Source of the DNA: JAILLW01 sp045640525
Lineage (GTDB): Bacteria; Bacillota; Clostridia; Lachnospirales; Lachnospiraceae
DNA: 11,799 bases
Direction of reading: 5' to 3'
Assembly (NCBI GenBank): GCA_045640525.1
Contig: JAZUFE010000054.1
Span: 1-11,799, forward strand
Positions within the stretch are counted from its first letter, which is position 1; each line of letters opens with the position of its first letter. The notes under the pieces are model-generated. The model had not been told where the DNA came from, searched no databases, and saw only the letters and a list, made by a program, of their open reading frames with translations. Shown piece after piece: positions 1-7,409 of the stretch. The position numbers and the translations under genes were made by a program.

Positions 1-341
1 GTTACTACATCTGCGATAATCTCTCACTTTTTTACTATAGGTATATTTTTAAGCATTCGTCTCAACTTAAGATAATGGATTCAGAAGTGTTTTATGATAA
101 GTATATAGATGAAGACTTTGAAACAATTTATATTCTGCATAGATTTGAGGAAATATGCACGCAATACTTGATGAGGCAGAATAGGCTGGGGGCAATAGAG
201 CCAGTCATTGAGAAGATAGGAGAGTACTATTATGATGTCCCCAAGACACGAACTAACGGTGAATTTGATGTGGTTTCTTTAGACGAAAAAGGATATATCT
301 TTTATGAGGTTAAATTTATAGAACTTGGCCAGATGTACTGA
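1..341 (+). pseudogene. 3' remnant of AAA ATPase with DUF234-like nuclease tail, truncated
   Basis: The reading frame is open from the left edge (first full codon at position 3) to a TGA at 339-341, giving 112 visible residues. An ATG at 75 is internal, because the frame upstream still reads as family-like sequence (NLSLFYYRYIF, then SSQLKIMD). The segment resembles the C-terminal part of prokaryotic 'archaeal-type' AAA ATPases (PF01637 followed by DUF234). The motifs GEFDVV (with its Asp) and YEVKF (Glu-x-Lys) match the PD-(D/E)XK-like core of that tail. Family resemblance stops at YEVKF, about position 317; the last residues, IELGQMY, are unrelated and the stop follows at once. Family members normally continue past this point, so the gene looks cut off, and the next bases read as a TetR-family fragment. 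The P-loop half lies outside the window, so its state is unknown. These proteins are usually orphan ATPases of unclear role. The family call is from recognition of the motifs, not from a search. Confidence 0.7.
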
Positions 342-656
342 AAAAGTAGCAAGATACATTATATTGTATTATCAAGACCTTCGCAGAAATGCGACTATTT
401 GGGACAGACGTATCAGGTTGGAGAAGAGATTAATGCAATGATAACCGGATTTATTGAAAGCGGAGTACAAAATAATGAAATTAGGGAATGCACCAATTAT
501 TTTGTGCTGATCTTTCAAATGTGGGGGATGATTTCAGGCCTCATTAAATTGGCCGGGGAGAAGGAAGAATACGTCACACGAAAATCGGGGCTTACGAAAC
601 AGGTGTTTCTAAGGGATGGTTTTGAACAAATTTTCAATGGGATATTGAAAAAGTAA
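322..656 (+). pseudogene. TetR/AcrR-family regulator, C-terminal remnant with frameshift
   Basis: The clear part reads in the frame of position 399 to the TAA at 654-656. Features such as YQVGEEINAMI, GFIESG, MISGLIKLAG and a final GFEQIFNGILKK are typical of the ligand-binding C-terminal half of TetR-family repressors found in Clostridia. No helix-turn-helix is present. The only start available to the 85-residue frame is a TTG at 399 without a good ribosome-binding site. Just upstream, a different frame (322 to about 405) reads KVARYIILYYQDLRRNATIWD, cut by a stop at 438-440; this also looks like TetR C-terminal sequence. The two pieces fit one protein broken by a small indel near 400-410. 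Before 322 the DNA belongs to the truncated ATPase gene. I infer a decayed regulator that lost its N-terminal half by deletion, so it should not bind DNA. The methyltransferase gene starts 27 bases after its stop. Confidence 0.68.
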
Positions 657-683
657 ATTTGTAATACGAAGGAGAATTATCCT

Positions 684-1442
684 ATGAGTATAGAAGCAAC
701 AAAGAATAGTTTTGAGGAAAGTTTTAAAGAAACAACGTTTTATAATAAGCAAACTCAGGACGAGAAACATCTGAGAGATATTTTGGAATTTATTCAAATA
801 GAACCCCAAATGAAGGTTTTGGATTTAGGATGTGGAAGTGGATATTTGACATTTCCCTTGGCCAAAGAAAATCCGGATGTAAATGTAATAGGATTGGATA
901 TCGTTACGACAACTCTGAAAAATAATACAGCCCAAGTCCAAAGGGACTCCTTGTCTAATCTTGAATTTAAATCATATGATGGGTGTATATTTCCTTTTGA
1001 AGATGAATCATTTGACCTTGTTGTTACCAGATATGCACTTCACCATTTCCCTGACATTGAGAAAAGTATGAAAGAAGTGGCAAGGGTATTAAAGCCAGGA
1101 GGCTCATTATTCATTTCTGATCCAAGACCTAATGAGTGTGATATAAGTAGATTTGTTGATGAATATATGCAACTCAAGAAGGATGGGCACATAAAATTTT
1201 ATTCGAAAGATGAATGGATTGAGATATGTGATAAATGTGGTCTTTCTGTAATTCGGTCGTTTGATTCACAAATTAGGTTTCCTAAAAAGAAGAGTACGGC
1301 AATCGGATTTGATGAAGTAATAAAGAAACATGATAGAATGATAGTAGAGAGTTATGAATTGCGTGAAACCGAAGATGAAATATGGGTCACGGAACAAGTA
1401 AATAATATTCTTTTTAAGAAAACCAGCAATAGAGGATTATAA
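684..1442 (+). CDS. class I SAM-dependent methyltransferase (UbiE/Methyltransf_11-like)
   Basis: This 252-residue soluble protein has a Rossmann-type methyltransferase domain at about residues 40-150. Motif I is VLDLGCGSGYL (residues 45-55), the glycine-rich S-adenosylmethionine loop. It is followed by VIGLDI, whose Asp would hold the ribose, and then by FPFEDESFDLVV and ALHHFPDIEKSMKEVARVLKPGG, the usual post-II and III region of the UbiE-like group. The C-terminal 100 residues are charged and not diagnostic. The start has a good AAGGAG at 669-674, nine bases upstream. The TAA stop at 1440-1442 directly abuts the ATG of the first chromate-transporter gene, so the genes are probably co-transcribed and translationally coupled. 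The substrate cannot be read from sequence: quinone, small-molecule or natural-product methylation are all possible. I see no ubiquinone or menaquinone genes nearby, so the names UbiE or MenG are not justified. Confidence 0.9.
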   Translation: MSIEATKNSFEESFKETTFYNKQTQDEKHLRDILEFIQIEPQMKVLDLGCGSGYLTFPLAKENPDVNVIGLDIVTTTLKNNTAQVQRDSLSNLEFKSYDGCIFPFEDESFDLVVTRYALHHFPDIEKSMKEVARVLKPGGSLFISDPRPNECDISRFVDEYMQLKKDGHIKFYSKDEWIEICDKCGLSVIRSFDSQIRFPKKKSTAIGFDEVIKKHDRMIVESYELRETEDEIWVTEQVNNILFKKTSNRGL

Positions 1443-2000
1443 ATGAAAAAAATACTGAATCTCTTTTTGATCTTTATGAAAATCGGAGCTTTTACTTTTG
1501 GCGGAGGATATGCCATGATTCCGATGATACAAAGAGAAGTGGTAGATAATAAAAAGTGGATTTCGGCAGACACCATTTTGGAAATTGTTGCCATCGCGGA
1601 AACAACACCGGGGCCTATAGCAATTAATGCCGCGACATTTGTCGGATATAAAATCAAAGGGGTAAAAGGTGCAATTGCTGCAACGCTTGGAGTTGTACTT
1701 CCATCGTTTGTTATCATAACCGTTATTGCATTAATATATACTTCGTTTGCGGGTAATAAATATGTTGAAAGAGCCTTTTGGGGAATTAGAATAGGTGTAC
1801 TCGCCTTGCTTGTGAAGGCGATGATAATCATGTTCATTCAATGCCGTAAAAGCATCGTTGGATATGCGATTATGCTCTTTGCGTTTATTTTGGTTGCCTT
1901 TTTTGATTTTAATGTTTTGGCGGTTATTATTATTTCGGCTGTCATCGGTTTGGTGAATCAGGAAATTGTAAGGAGTAACGGAAAGAATGATTTATCTTAA
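1443..2000 (+). CDS. short-chain chromate transporter (CHR family), first subunit
   Basis: This 185-residue membrane protein is a single CHR domain (PF02417). The N-terminal signature FTFGGGYAMIPMIQREVV and the later ETTPGPIAINAATFVG, followed by a hydrophobic VVLPSFVIITVIA, are family hallmarks. About half the length of full ChrA proteins, it belongs to the short-chain type, which is encoded in tandem pairs and is thought to work as a heteromer. Long ChrA proteins expel chromate by antiport; many short-chain members in anaerobes have no tested substrate, so chromate or another oxyanion is an inference. The ATG follows the methyltransferase stop with no gap, and AGAGG at 1431-1435 can serve as ribosome-binding site. 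The 3' end overlaps the next gene by 14 bases. Confidence 0.93.
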   Translation: MKKILNLFLIFMKIGAFTFGGGYAMIPMIQREVVDNKKWISADTILEIVAIAETTPGPIAINAATFVGYKIKGVKGAIAATLGVVLPSFVIITVIALIYTSFAGNKYVERAFWGIRIGVLALLVKAMIIMFIQCRKSIVGYAIMLFAFILVAFFDFNVLAVIIISAVIGLVNQEIVRSNGKNDLS

Positions 2001-2544
2001 ACTGTTTCTTACATTTTTGAAGATTGGTGCGTTCACATTTGGCGGAGGATATGCAATGCTTCCGTTTATCCAACAGGAAGTGGTTAGCAACGGCTGGATG
2101 AGTGCTGAAGAAATAGTTGACTTTATTGCAATAAGCGAAAGCACTCCGGGACCGTTTGCAGTTAATGTTTCTACATATATTGGATTTGAAATGGGAGGAA
2201 TACTCGGAGCAATATGTGCATCGTTTGGAGTTGTGTTACCTTCTTTTGTGGTTATTTTGCTTGTCGCAAGGGTTTACGAGCAATTTGGAAAAAGCAGAAT
2301 AGTCGGAGGCTGTATGTCAGGGTTAAAACCTGCGGTTGTCGGACTCATTGGTACGGCAGTATTCACAACGGCTATTTCGGCTTTTTCGATAAATGTCGAT
2401 TTGCGCATTTGGGATGCTAAATTGTGGATTGGTCTGGTGCTTTTTGCCGGCATGATATTTTTGCTTAAAAAGAAGGTACATCCGATATTGATAATACTGA
2501 TTTCGGCACTTTTAGGGCTTTTGGTCAACACCTTTGTGCATTAA
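1987..2544 (+). CDS. short-chain chromate transporter (CHR family), second subunit
   Basis: This is a second single-domain CHR protein, also 185 residues and clearly paralogous to the preceding one: FTFGGGYAMLPFIQQEVV near the N-terminus, then ESTPGPFAVNVSTYIG and GVVLPSFVVI. Several hydrophobic stretches follow, consistent with about six membrane segments and a short C-terminal tail. It starts inside the end of the first subunit gene (14-base overlap, different frame), which suggests translational coupling and a fixed ratio of the two chains. AAGGAG at 1970-1975 lies 11 bases before the ATG, inside the upstream gene. The pair most likely forms one exporter at the cytoplasmic membrane; the transported ion is not proven. 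No strong terminator follows. A 5-bp inverted repeat at 2558-2569 is too weak to call. Confidence 0.93.
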   Translation: MIYLKLFLTFLKIGAFTFGGGYAMLPFIQQEVVSNGWMSAEEIVDFIAISESTPGPFAVNVSTYIGFEMGGILGAICASFGVVLPSFVVILLVARVYEQFGKSRIVGGCMSGLKPAVVGLIGTAVFTTAISAFSINVDLRIWDAKLWIGLVLFAGMIFLLKKKVHPILIILISALLGLLVNTFVH

Positions 2545-2601
2545 GTCCGCTATGATAAACCCAAGGGTTCTGCTGCGTAAGAATGGTGAGTGGACGGAGG
2601 C

Positions 2602-2630
2602 TTGCTTACATTTGCCGAATATGCTATAAT
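2602..2630 (+). promoter_or_regulatory. promoter of the MFS transporter gene
   Basis: A -35 element TTGCTT (2602-2607) is separated by 17 bases from a perfect -10 TATAAT (2625-2630), which is preceded by TGC, making an extended -10. Transcription would begin near 2637, 45 bases before the ATG at 2682. The leader contains a 5-bp stem with a 5-base loop, TGGCG/CGCCA, at 2641-2655. The promoter separates this gene from the chromate-transporter pair upstream. Confidence 0.72.
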
Positions 2631-2671
2631 TTGTGGTTGCTGGCGGAAATCGCCAATCACGTAGCGTTTTT

Positions 2672-2676
2672 GGAGG
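2672..2676 (+). promoter_or_regulatory. ribosome-binding site that fixes the MFS start at 2682
   Basis: GGAGG lies five bases before the ATG at 2682. The longer reading frame that begins at 2583 would run through the promoter and has no comparable site, so 2682 is taken as the true start. Confidence 0.85.
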
Positions 2677-2681
2677 ACAAT

Positions 2682-3938
2682 ATGGAAAACAAATGGGTGC
2701 GTGCCGCAATACCGGCACTGTTGTTACACTGTAGTATAGGTACTGTTTATTGCTGGGGTACCTTCTCAAAGGAAATCGGTGAGTATATCGGACATACGGA
2801 TGGTATTCAGTGGGCTTTCTCACTTGCTATCTTTTTCCTGGGAATGTCTGCTGCATTTTTGGGAGACGTTGTTGAGAAGAATATTCATAAATCTTCACTC
2901 ATCGCAACAATTTGCTTTACAGTTGGTATGATCGGAACCGGATTTGCAATTATGATTAAATCATTCCCCCTCATCCTTCTGTTCTACGGATGCATAATGG
3001 GTATCGGACTCGGAACAGGATATTTGAGCCCTGTTAAGACCTTGATGCTTTGGTTTAAGGATCGTAAAGGTCTTGCTACAGGACTTGCTGTTGCAGGATT
3101 CGGACTTGCTAAGGCTATCGCAACTCCCGTAATGCAGTTCTTCCTTGACAAGTTTGACAACAATCCCGCTCCTATGTTTTTCATTATGGGTGGTATATAT
3201 TGCGTAATGATGTTTGTAGGTCATCTTCTTCTTAAGAAGCCTTCAGATTGGGTTGAGGCTCATGACGATAAGGGCGGAATTAAAGAGTTCTTCAAAACTC
3301 TCGGTGAACACTTCAAGACATCATTTACCAACAAGACATTTATCGGAATCTGGATTATGTTCTACATTAACATTACTTGCGGACTTGCATTAATCTCGCA
3401 GGAGAAGGCAATCTTCACGGTTGTAGGACTTTCTGCAACAACTGCTGCAACTCTTGGTTCCGTAACAGCTATAGCAAATGCTGCAGGCCGTTTGGGATTC
3501 TCAGCATGGGCAGACTGTTTCAAAGATAGAAACACTATTTACAAGATAATTTTCATATTGTCAATTCTCCTTACAGGAGCAACGGTAGTTACAAGCGGTA
3601 TTGCTAACGGAATGGTAGTTTTGTGCGTGGCACTTTTGATTATGGTTAATGCCGGATACGGCGGTGGCTTCTCGAATGTTCCCACCCTTCTTTCGGATCA
3701 CTTCGGAATGAAGACAATTTCAGCCGTTCATGGTATGTGCCTTTCTGCTTGGGCTATGGCAGGACTTACCGGAAATCAGCTTGCTACATTCATTGTTACA
3801 CATGTAGGTACCAAGACAGCCGATAACAATCCGGAAGGCTACCAGACAGTATTGTACGTTACACTTGCACTTTATGTAGTAGCTGCAATCGTTTGCTTCG
3901 TAATGGTTCCCAAGAAAAAGGAAGCTAAGGAAGATTAA
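2682..3938 (+). CDS. MFS transporter, OFA (oxalate/formate antiporter-like) family
   Basis: This 418-residue polytopic membrane protein has about twelve hydrophobic segments in two halves, split by a charged central loop around KKPSDWVEAHDDKGG. The first segment contains SIGTVYCWGTFSKEIG, and the loop WFKDRKGLATG begins at residue 124; both fit the OFA group of the major facilitator superfamily (TC 2.A.1.11), whose best known member exchanges oxalate for formate. A second-half segment contains NAGYGGGFSNVPTLLSDHFG, also typical. No formyl-CoA transferase or oxalyl-CoA decarboxylase gene is nearby, so the substrate is open; an organic anion is a reasonable guess. An upstream in-frame ATG at 2583 would add 33 residues overlapping the promoter and is rejected in favour of 2682. 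The gene is probably monocistronic: it has its own promoter and an intrinsic terminator 16 bases after the stop. Confidence 0.9.
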   Translation: MENKWVRAAIPALLLHCSIGTVYCWGTFSKEIGEYIGHTDGIQWAFSLAIFFLGMSAAFLGDVVEKNIHKSSLIATICFTVGMIGTGFAIMIKSFPLILLFYGCIMGIGLGTGYLSPVKTLMLWFKDRKGLATGLAVAGFGLAKAIATPVMQFFLDKFDNNPAPMFFIMGGIYCVMMFVGHLLLKKPSDWVEAHDDKGGIKEFFKTLGEHFKTSFTNKTFIGIWIMFYINITCGLALISQEKAIFTVVGLSATTAATLGSVTAIANAAGRLGFSAWADCFKDRNTIYKIIFILSILLTGATVVTSGIANGMVVLCVALLIMVNAGYGGGFSNVPTLLSDHFGMKTISAVHGMCLSAWAMAGLTGNQLATFIVTHVGTKTADNNPEGYQTVLYVTLALYVVAAIVCFVMVPKKKEAKED

Positions 3939-3954
3939 TAGAAAGAATTGTTTG

Positions 3955-3979
3955 GGGCATCCGTAAGGATGCCCTTTTT
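3955..3979 (+). terminator. intrinsic terminator after the MFS gene
   Basis: A perfect 8-bp stem GGGCATCC/GGATGCCC encloses a GTAA tetraloop and is followed by five T residues (3975-3979). The next start codon is at 3986, so the hairpin lies against the next gene. Confidence 0.9.
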
Positions 3980-3985
3980 ACTAGG

Positions 3986-5557
3986 ATGAAATTTTTACTT
4001 GTTGGCATTAATTCCAAATTCATACATTCCAATCCGGCGGTTTATTCACTGAAAAGCTATGTAACGAATGAAATAGATTTAATTCCGAATGCAGATGTGG
4101 AAATTGCGGAGTACACGATAAATCAGCGTTGTGAGGAGATACTATCGGATATTTTTGAAAGAAGACCGGATTATATAGGCTTTTCGTGCTATATATGGAA
4201 CCGGAGCATGGTTTGTGAGCTCCTTGACGAAATCCCCAAGGTGTTGCCCGGGACGGAAGTGTTTCTCGGAGGACCTGAGGTGTCGTTTGAAAAGACGGAT
4301 ATCTTTGCCCAAAAGCTATGTGTAAAGGCGATAATGCTCGGCGAAGGCGAGGAGACATTTAGGCAGCTTCTGACAGAGTATTGTATACCGAAGGGCGAAA
4401 ATGAGAGTCTAAGAAAAATCCCCGGACTTTTGCTGCCCGACGGAACAACCTCGGAACGTGGAATTCTCGATATGGATGATGTCCCCTTCTTTTATGACAA
4501 AGATATATTCAGTAATAAAATTGTATATTATGAATCAAGCAGAGGATGTCCGTTTAGGTGCAGTTACTGCCTTTCGTCGATTGACAAAGATATGCGATAT
4601 CGAAGCCTTGATAAAGTTTTCGAACATCTGGATACCTTCTTAAAAAGTGAAGTTCCGCAGGTTAAATTCATTGACAGGACATTCAACTCGAATCCGAAAC
4701 GGGCACTTGAAATATGGAAGTATATACTGAAAAATGACAATGGTGTCACTAATTTTCATTTCGAAATCGCGGCTGATATCATGACGGACGAGCAGATAGA
4801 TGTAATATCGAGAATGCGCACCGGACTTATTCAACTTGAAATCGGAGTTCAGTCGACCAATGAGAAGACCTTGAAATCCATCAACAGATTTGTGGATACG
4901 GAACATATTAAGGAAGTGGTCGGGAAGCTTCAAGCGGCGAATAACACTCATATTCATTTGGATTTGATAGCGGGATTGCCGTATGAGAATTATGAATCGT
5001 TTCAAAAATCTTTTAATGATGTATTCGATATGCAACCGAATCAGTTACAACTTGGGTTTTTGAAAGTTCTCAAAGGGACAATGATGGCGAAGCAAACCGA
5101 AGAGTATGGCATTAAGCACTGCTCTGCTCCTCCGTACGAGGTTCTTTCTTCTCGGTGGATAAGTTATGAAGAAATTTTGAAGCTGAAACGAATCGAAGAA
5201 GTGCTTGAACTATACTATAATTCGGCACAGTTTGTTAATTCGGTAGATTGTCTTTTGAAAGAGTTCGATACGGCTTTTGATTTTTTTGATGCGCTCGCTA
5301 AGTACTACGCTTCGAAAGGTTACTTTATTAAATCACCGGCAAGAAGTCGAAAATATGACATACTTTTGGAATTTACGGAACAAATCAATCCGCAGCTTAA
5401 AGAAAAGATACGGGAATTGTTGACGCTTGATTACTATCTTCGCGAAAATCCCAAGAGTAAACCGGATTTCGTTAAGGAAGTTCCCAAAATGAAATTTGAT
5501 TATACACGCAGAAATCCCTTGACGAATAATGCAACGCTTATGCCGCCGAATTGCTAA
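3986..5557 (+). CDS. B12-binding-type radical SAM protein with DUF4080-like C-terminus
   Basis: This 523-residue protein has three parts. Residues 1 to about 130 look like the cobalamin-binding Rossmann domain of class B-type radical SAM enzymes: LLVGINSKFIHSNPAVYSL at the N-terminus, YIGFSCYIWN, GGPEVSF at 95-101 and GEGEETF. The radical SAM core follows, with the iron-sulfur cluster motif CxxxCxxC at C188, C192 and C195 in the context SSRGCPFRCSYCLSS, and a later LEIGVQSTNEKTL segment. The last 120 or so residues resemble DUF4080, common in Clostridia. Such enzymes start 5'-deoxyadenosyl radical chemistry, often methyl transfer; the substrate of this subfamily is unknown to me. The N-terminal sequence matches the family, so ATG 3986 is kept although no good ribosome-binding site precedes it (only AGG directly against the ATG). 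It sits six bases after a terminator. Its promoter is not evident. Confidence 0.87.
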   Translation: MKFLLVGINSKFIHSNPAVYSLKSYVTNEIDLIPNADVEIAEYTINQRCEEILSDIFERRPDYIGFSCYIWNRSMVCELLDEIPKVLPGTEVFLGGPEVSFEKTDIFAQKLCVKAIMLGEGEETFRQLLTEYCIPKGENESLRKIPGLLLPDGTTSERGILDMDDVPFFYDKDIFSNKIVYYESSRGCPFRCSYCLSSIDKDMRYRSLDKVFEHLDTFLKSEVPQVKFIDRTFNSNPKRALEIWKYILKNDNGVTNFHFEIAADIMTDEQIDVISRMRTGLIQLEIGVQSTNEKTLKSINRFVDTEHIKEVVGKLQAANNTHIHLDLIAGLPYENYESFQKSFNDVFDMQPNQLQLGFLKVLKGTMMAKQTEEYGIKHCSAPPYEVLSSRWISYEEILKLKRIEEVLELYYNSAQFVNSVDCLLKEFDTAFDFFDALAKYYASKGYFIKSPARSRKYDILLEFTEQINPQLKEKIRELLTLDYYLRENPKSKPDFVKEVPKMKFDYTRRNPLTNNATLMPPNC

Positions 5558-5563
5558 TGAAGA

Positions 5564-5592
5564 TTGACAAAACAGCCCATTTTTACTAATAT
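5564..5592 (+). promoter_or_regulatory. aspS promoter
   Basis: A consensus -35 TTGACA (5564-5569), a 17-base spacer and -10 TAATAT (5587-5592) lie seven bases after the radical SAM gene. The expected start near 5599 leaves a leader of about 41 bases. That is too short for a T-box, a common regulator of aminoacyl-tRNA synthetase genes in Firmicutes. AAGGAGA at 5627-5633 is the ribosome-binding site. The elements match those of the tRNA-Gly promoter at 10725-10753. Confidence 0.8.
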
Positions 5593-5639
5593 AGATTAGT
5601 TGATAATACATGTGATTAACGTAAACAAGGAGAAACGAA

Positions 5640-7391
5640 ATGGAATTGTCTACATTATATAGAGACGTCAACTTAAGCGGTTTATCCGAGCAGAATATCG
5701 GACAGGAAATCAAGGTAGCCGGTTGGGTTGAAAATATCAGAGATCACGGTGGCGTATCATTTGTCGATTTACGTGATATGTATGGCGTGCTTCAAGTGGT
5801 TATGCGCGATACTTCCTTATTGAAGGGCCTTCAAAAGGAAGACTGTGTATCCATCAGCGGAAAGATGGAGAAGCGTGATGAAGATACATATAACCCCAAG
5901 ATACCTACAGGAACGATAGAACTTGAGGCTCACAGCGTTGAAGTTTTGGGTAAAGTATACAGACAGCTTCCTTTCGAGGTCGCAACTTCAAAGGAAATTC
6001 GTGAGGATTTGAGATTAAAATACAGATATTTGGATTTACGTAATCGTAAGGTTTTGGATAATATGATGTTCAGATCGAATGTCATTGCATTTTTGAGACA
6101 GAAGATGAGCGAGATGGGATTTATGGAGATTCAGACCCCGATTTTGTGCGCATCAAGTCCTGAAGGCGCAAGAGACTATATTGTTCCTTCACGTCATTAC
6201 AAAGGTAAATTCTATGCACTTCCTCAAGCACCTCAGCAGTATAAGCAGCTGTTGATGGTTTCGGGAATTGATAAATATTTCCAGATTGCACCTTGTTTCA
6301 GAGATGAGGATGCAAGAGCCGACAGATCTCCCGGTGAGTTCTATCAGCTTGACTTTGAGATGAGCTTTGCTACTCAGGAAGATGTTTTCCGTGTGGGTGA
6401 AGAAGTGCTGACTGCTACATTTGAAAAGTTTGCACCCGAAGGTTATTCGGTAACGAAGGCACCTTATCCGGTTATTTCATACGAGCAGGCTATGCTTGAG
6501 TTTGGTTCGGATAAGCCGGATCTTCGTAATCCGTTAAGAATCATAGACCTTTCGGAATTCTTTAATAAGTGTACATTCAAGCCGTTCCAGAACAAGACGG
6601 TCAGAGCGATAAAGATAAAGGGACATCAGTCTAAAGGCTTCCATGAGAAGATGCTTAAGTTTGCAACAGAAATCGGAATGGGAGGATTGGGATACCTTGA
6701 AGTACAGGAAGATATGTCATACAAGGGACCTATCGACAAGTTTATTCCCGATGAACTTAAGGGTGAACTTAGGGATTTGGCAGGACTTGAAGTTGATGAT
6801 ACCATCTTCTTTATTGCAGATAAGAAGATGCGTGCCGCATCCTTTGCCGGACAGATAAGAAACGAACTCGGTGCCCGCCTCGGCATTATTAACGAGAAGG
6901 CATATGAATTCTGCTTTGTTAATGATTTCCCTATGTTTGAACTTGATGAGGAAACCAAGAAGGTTGGATTTACACATAATCCGTTCTCAATGCCCCAGGG
7001 TGGTTTGGAAGCATTGAATACTAAAGATCCTCTGGAAATTCTTGCTTACCAGTATGACATTGTATGTAATGGCGTAGAACTTTCTTCGGGAGCTGTAAGA
7101 AATCATAATCTTGATATTATGGTTAAAGCATTTGAAATCGCAGGATATGACGAAGAAGTATTGAAAGCGAAGTTTGGTGCGCTCTATAATGCATTCCAGT
7201 TCGGAGCTCCTCCGCATGCAGGAATGGCACCCGGCGTAGACAGAATGATAATGCTTTTGAGAAACGAAGAGAACATTCGTGAAGTTATTCCGTTCCCTAT
7301 GTCGGGAACAGCACAGGACTTGATGTGCGGTGCACCGAATGAAGTCACGGAACAGCAGCTTCGTGAAGTACATATTAAGGTACGTGCTTAA
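5640..7391 (+). CDS. aspS: aspartyl-tRNA synthetase, bacterial type
   Basis: This 583-residue class II synthetase charges tRNA-Asp with aspartate in the cytoplasm. An N-terminal OB-fold anticodon-binding domain (about residues 20-105) carries GWVENIRDHGGVSFVDLRD. The catalytic domain has PQAPQQYKQLL from residue 195, motif 2 RDEDARADR at 221-229 followed by SPGEFYQLDFEMSF, and motif 3 with GVDR at 532-535. A bacterial GAD insertion lies at about 290-400. The length is normal for the bacterial type. AAGGAG at 5627-5632 sets the start. The RDHGG sequence (34-38) in the OB-fold has His at the position I believe corresponds to His31 of the Pseudomonas aeruginosa enzyme, which also charges tRNA-Asn. 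The enzyme could therefore be non-discriminating, but this needs the rest of the genome. A hairpin separates the gene from trkA downstream. Confidence 0.97.
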   Translation: MELSTLYRDVNLSGLSEQNIGQEIKVAGWVENIRDHGGVSFVDLRDMYGVLQVVMRDTSLLKGLQKEDCVSISGKMEKRDEDTYNPKIPTGTIELEAHSVEVLGKVYRQLPFEVATSKEIREDLRLKYRYLDLRNRKVLDNMMFRSNVIAFLRQKMSEMGFMEIQTPILCASSPEGARDYIVPSRHYKGKFYALPQAPQQYKQLLMVSGIDKYFQIAPCFRDEDARADRSPGEFYQLDFEMSFATQEDVFRVGEEVLTATFEKFAPEGYSVTKAPYPVISYEQAMLEFGSDKPDLRNPLRIIDLSEFFNKCTFKPFQNKTVRAIKIKGHQSKGFHEKMLKFATEIGMGGLGYLEVQEDMSYKGPIDKFIPDELKGELRDLAGLEVDDTIFFIADKKMRAASFAGQIRNELGARLGIINEKAYEFCFVNDFPMFELDEETKKVGFTHNPFSMPQGGLEALNTKDPLEILAYQYDIVCNGVELSSGAVRNHNLDIMVKAFEIAGYDEEVLKAKFGALYNAFQFGAPPHAGMAPGVDRMIMLLRNEENIREVIPFPMSGTAQDLMCGAPNEVTEQQLREVHIKVRA

Positions 7392-7409
7392 GATACATAA
7401 AGATGCAAT

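Noticed and set aside
1352..1837. Long - strand frame (161 codons) over the methyltransferase/chr junction
   Set aside because: It is antisense to strongly recognised genes and shows no recognisable family features; it is a shadow of their codon pattern.
2558..2569. Inverted repeat AACCC/GGGTT after the second chr gene as a terminator
   Set aside because: The stem is only 5 bp with a 2-base gap and no T run follows.
2583..2681. 33-codon N-terminal extension of the MFS transporter
   Set aside because: It spans the -35/-10 elements, has no good ribosome-binding site and is not membrane-protein-like; ATG 2682 has GGAGG five bases upstream.
5593..5639. T-box riboswitch before aspS
   Set aside because: The leader from the predicted start is only about 41 bases, without room for specifier stem or antiterminator.
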